Shown here: positions 4,626 through 5,433 of the stretch, piece by piece
Layout: the number at the start of each line of letters is the position of its first letter
Numbering within the stretch: the first letter of the stretch is position 1
Source: Rhodoferax sp. UBA6134
GTDB lineage: Bacteria; Pseudomonadota; Gammaproteobacteria; Burkholderiales; Burkholderiaceae_C
Assembly (NCBI GenBank): GCA_002422455.1
Contig: DIVK01000106.1
Location: 18,891-24,323 of the forward strand
Direction: 5' to 3'
DNA length: 5,433 bases
Notes under the pieces: generated by a model
Told to the model about the DNA's origin: nothing
The model's database searches: none
The model's input: the letters and a program-made list of their open reading frames with translations, nothing else
Program-made: the position numbers and the translations under genes

Positions 4626-5433
4626 TTGATTACTCTAAAAAACGTCACCCTGCGCCGCGGCGCCAAGGTGCTGCTCGACGCTGCGTGCGTCACCATCAAC
4701 CCCGGCGAAAAAGTCGGTCTGGTGGGGCGCAACGGTGCCGGCAAATCCTCGCTGTTTGCCCTGTTCAACGGCTCGCTGCACGAGGACGGCGGCGAGTACT
4801 ACATCCCGGCCCAATGGCGCATGGGCCAGGTGGCGCAGGACATGCCCGAAACCGAACAAAGCGCCACCGACTTTGTCGTGGACGGCGACACTACGCTGCT
4901 GGCGGCACAGCGGGAAGTGAGCGCCGCCGAGGCCACCGACGACTACGATCGCATGGCGCACGCCTACATGGCACTGCAGGACGCCGGTGCGCACGATGCG
5001 CCGGCCCGGGCCCAGGCGCTGATCCTGGGCCTGGGCTTCAAGACCACAGAACTCACCAACCCGGTCAACAGTTTCTCGGGCGGCTGGCGCATGCGCCTGC
5101 AACTGGCCCGCGCGCTGATGTGCCCGTCCGACCTGCTGTTGCTTGACGAACCCACCAACCACCTGGACCTGGACGCCCTGGTCTGGCTGGAGGCCTGGCT
5201 CAAGCGCTACGAGGGCACCATGATCGTCATCAGCCACGATCGCGAGTTTCTGGACGCGGTGACCACCGTCACCCTGCACATCGATGCCGGCAAGCTGGTG
5301 CGCTACGGCGGCAACTACAGCAAGTTTGAAGACATGCGCGCCGAGCAGATGGAGCTGCAACAAAACGCCTTTGCCAAACAGCAGGACAAGATTGCCCACC
5401 TGCAAAAATTCATTGCCCGCTTCAAGGCCAAGG
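4626..5433 (+). CDS. ABC-F family ATPase (YheS/Uup-like), N-terminal part
   Basis: The frame runs off the window after 269 codons. Full-length relatives have roughly 550-670 residues. It starts at TTG 4626: the sequence read from there, MITLKNVTLRRGAKVLLDA, matches the family N-terminus, and no ATG fits nearby. No strong ribosome binding site is seen. The first nucleotide-binding domain is complete: Walker A GRNGAGKS at 34-41, signature FSGGWRMRLQLARAL from 150, Walker B LLLLDEPTNHLD with D174 and E175, and H-loop ISHDREF with H204. No membrane segment is present. From about residue 235 the charged, helical FEDMRAEQMELQQNAFAKQQ segment opens the linker that in ABC-F proteins enters the ribosomal E site and contacts the P-site tRNA. 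The family acts on translating ribosomes as soluble ATPases. YheS is my best guess, and Uup cannot be excluded without the C-terminal half. Confidence 0.93.
   Translation, partial: MITLKNVTLRRGAKVLLDAACVTINPGEKVGLVGRNGAGKSSLFALFNGSLHEDGGEYYIPAQWRMGQVAQDMPETEQSATDFVVDGDTTLLAAQREVSAAEATDDYDRMAHAYMALQDAGAHDAPARAQALILGLGFKTTELTNPVNSFSGGWRMRLQLARALMCPSDLLLLDEPTNHLDLDALVWLEAWLKRYEGTMIVISHDREFLDAVTTVTLHIDAGKLVRYGGNYSKFEDMRAEQMELQQNAFAKQQDKIAHLQKFIARFKAK

Noticed and set aside
4635..5405. 256-codon minus-strand open frame opposite the ABC-F gene
   Set aside because: The plus-strand frame has every ABC motif in order. The antisense product has none and is biased to Val/Gly/His/Gln.
1..5433. Defence system, prophage, integron or CRISPR array
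   Set aside because: All coding space is filled by recognisable housekeeping and pilus genes. No integrase, transposase, nuclease, toxin or spaced repeat array is visible.

Overview
The window is a compact, GC-rich, almost wholly plus-strand stretch of bacterial chromosome. It most resembles a betaproteobacterium of the Burkholderiales, probably Comamonadaceae (Rhodoferax/Polaromonas-like). This placement rests on remembered gene order, protein flavour and codon use, not on a search. No phage, transposase, CRISPR, tRNA or rRNA is visible, and no previously undescribed multi-gene system is apparent. The interest lies in gene order, gene junctions and intergenic repeats.

Layout: (1) 1-231, the 3' end of a class I/II aminotransferase, most likely succinyldiaminopimelate aminotransferase (dapC). 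(2) 232-328, a spacer filled by a 43-bp tandem duplication, each unit carrying the dyad GGACAG-N10-CTGTCC. (3) 329-1153, dapD. (4) 1193-2356, a PilU-type retraction ATPase of type IV pili. (5) 2397-3572, dapE. (6) 3569-4471, prmB, a ribosomal protein uL3 glutamine methyltransferase. (7) 4472-4625, a 154-bp gap with a 20-bp tandem repeat, a REP-like palindromic element and inverted copies of the repeat core from spacer 2. (8) 4626 to the window end, the first 269 codons of an ABC-F ATPase (YheS/Uup-like) that begins with TTG.

How the genes work together: dapC, dapD and dapE encode three steps of the succinylase branch of diaminopimelate/lysine synthesis, which supplies meso-DAP for peptidoglycan and lysine for protein. 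DapD succinylates tetrahydrodipicolinate, DapC transaminates the product, and DapE removes the succinyl group. The pilus motor gene lies inside this block. prmB and the ABC-F gene both concern the ribosome. Genes 3-6 look like one transcription unit. pilU and dapE are bridged by a 14-codon reading frame that overlaps the pilU stop and the dapE start, and dapE and prmB overlap by ATGA, so translational coupling is likely from pilU to prmB.
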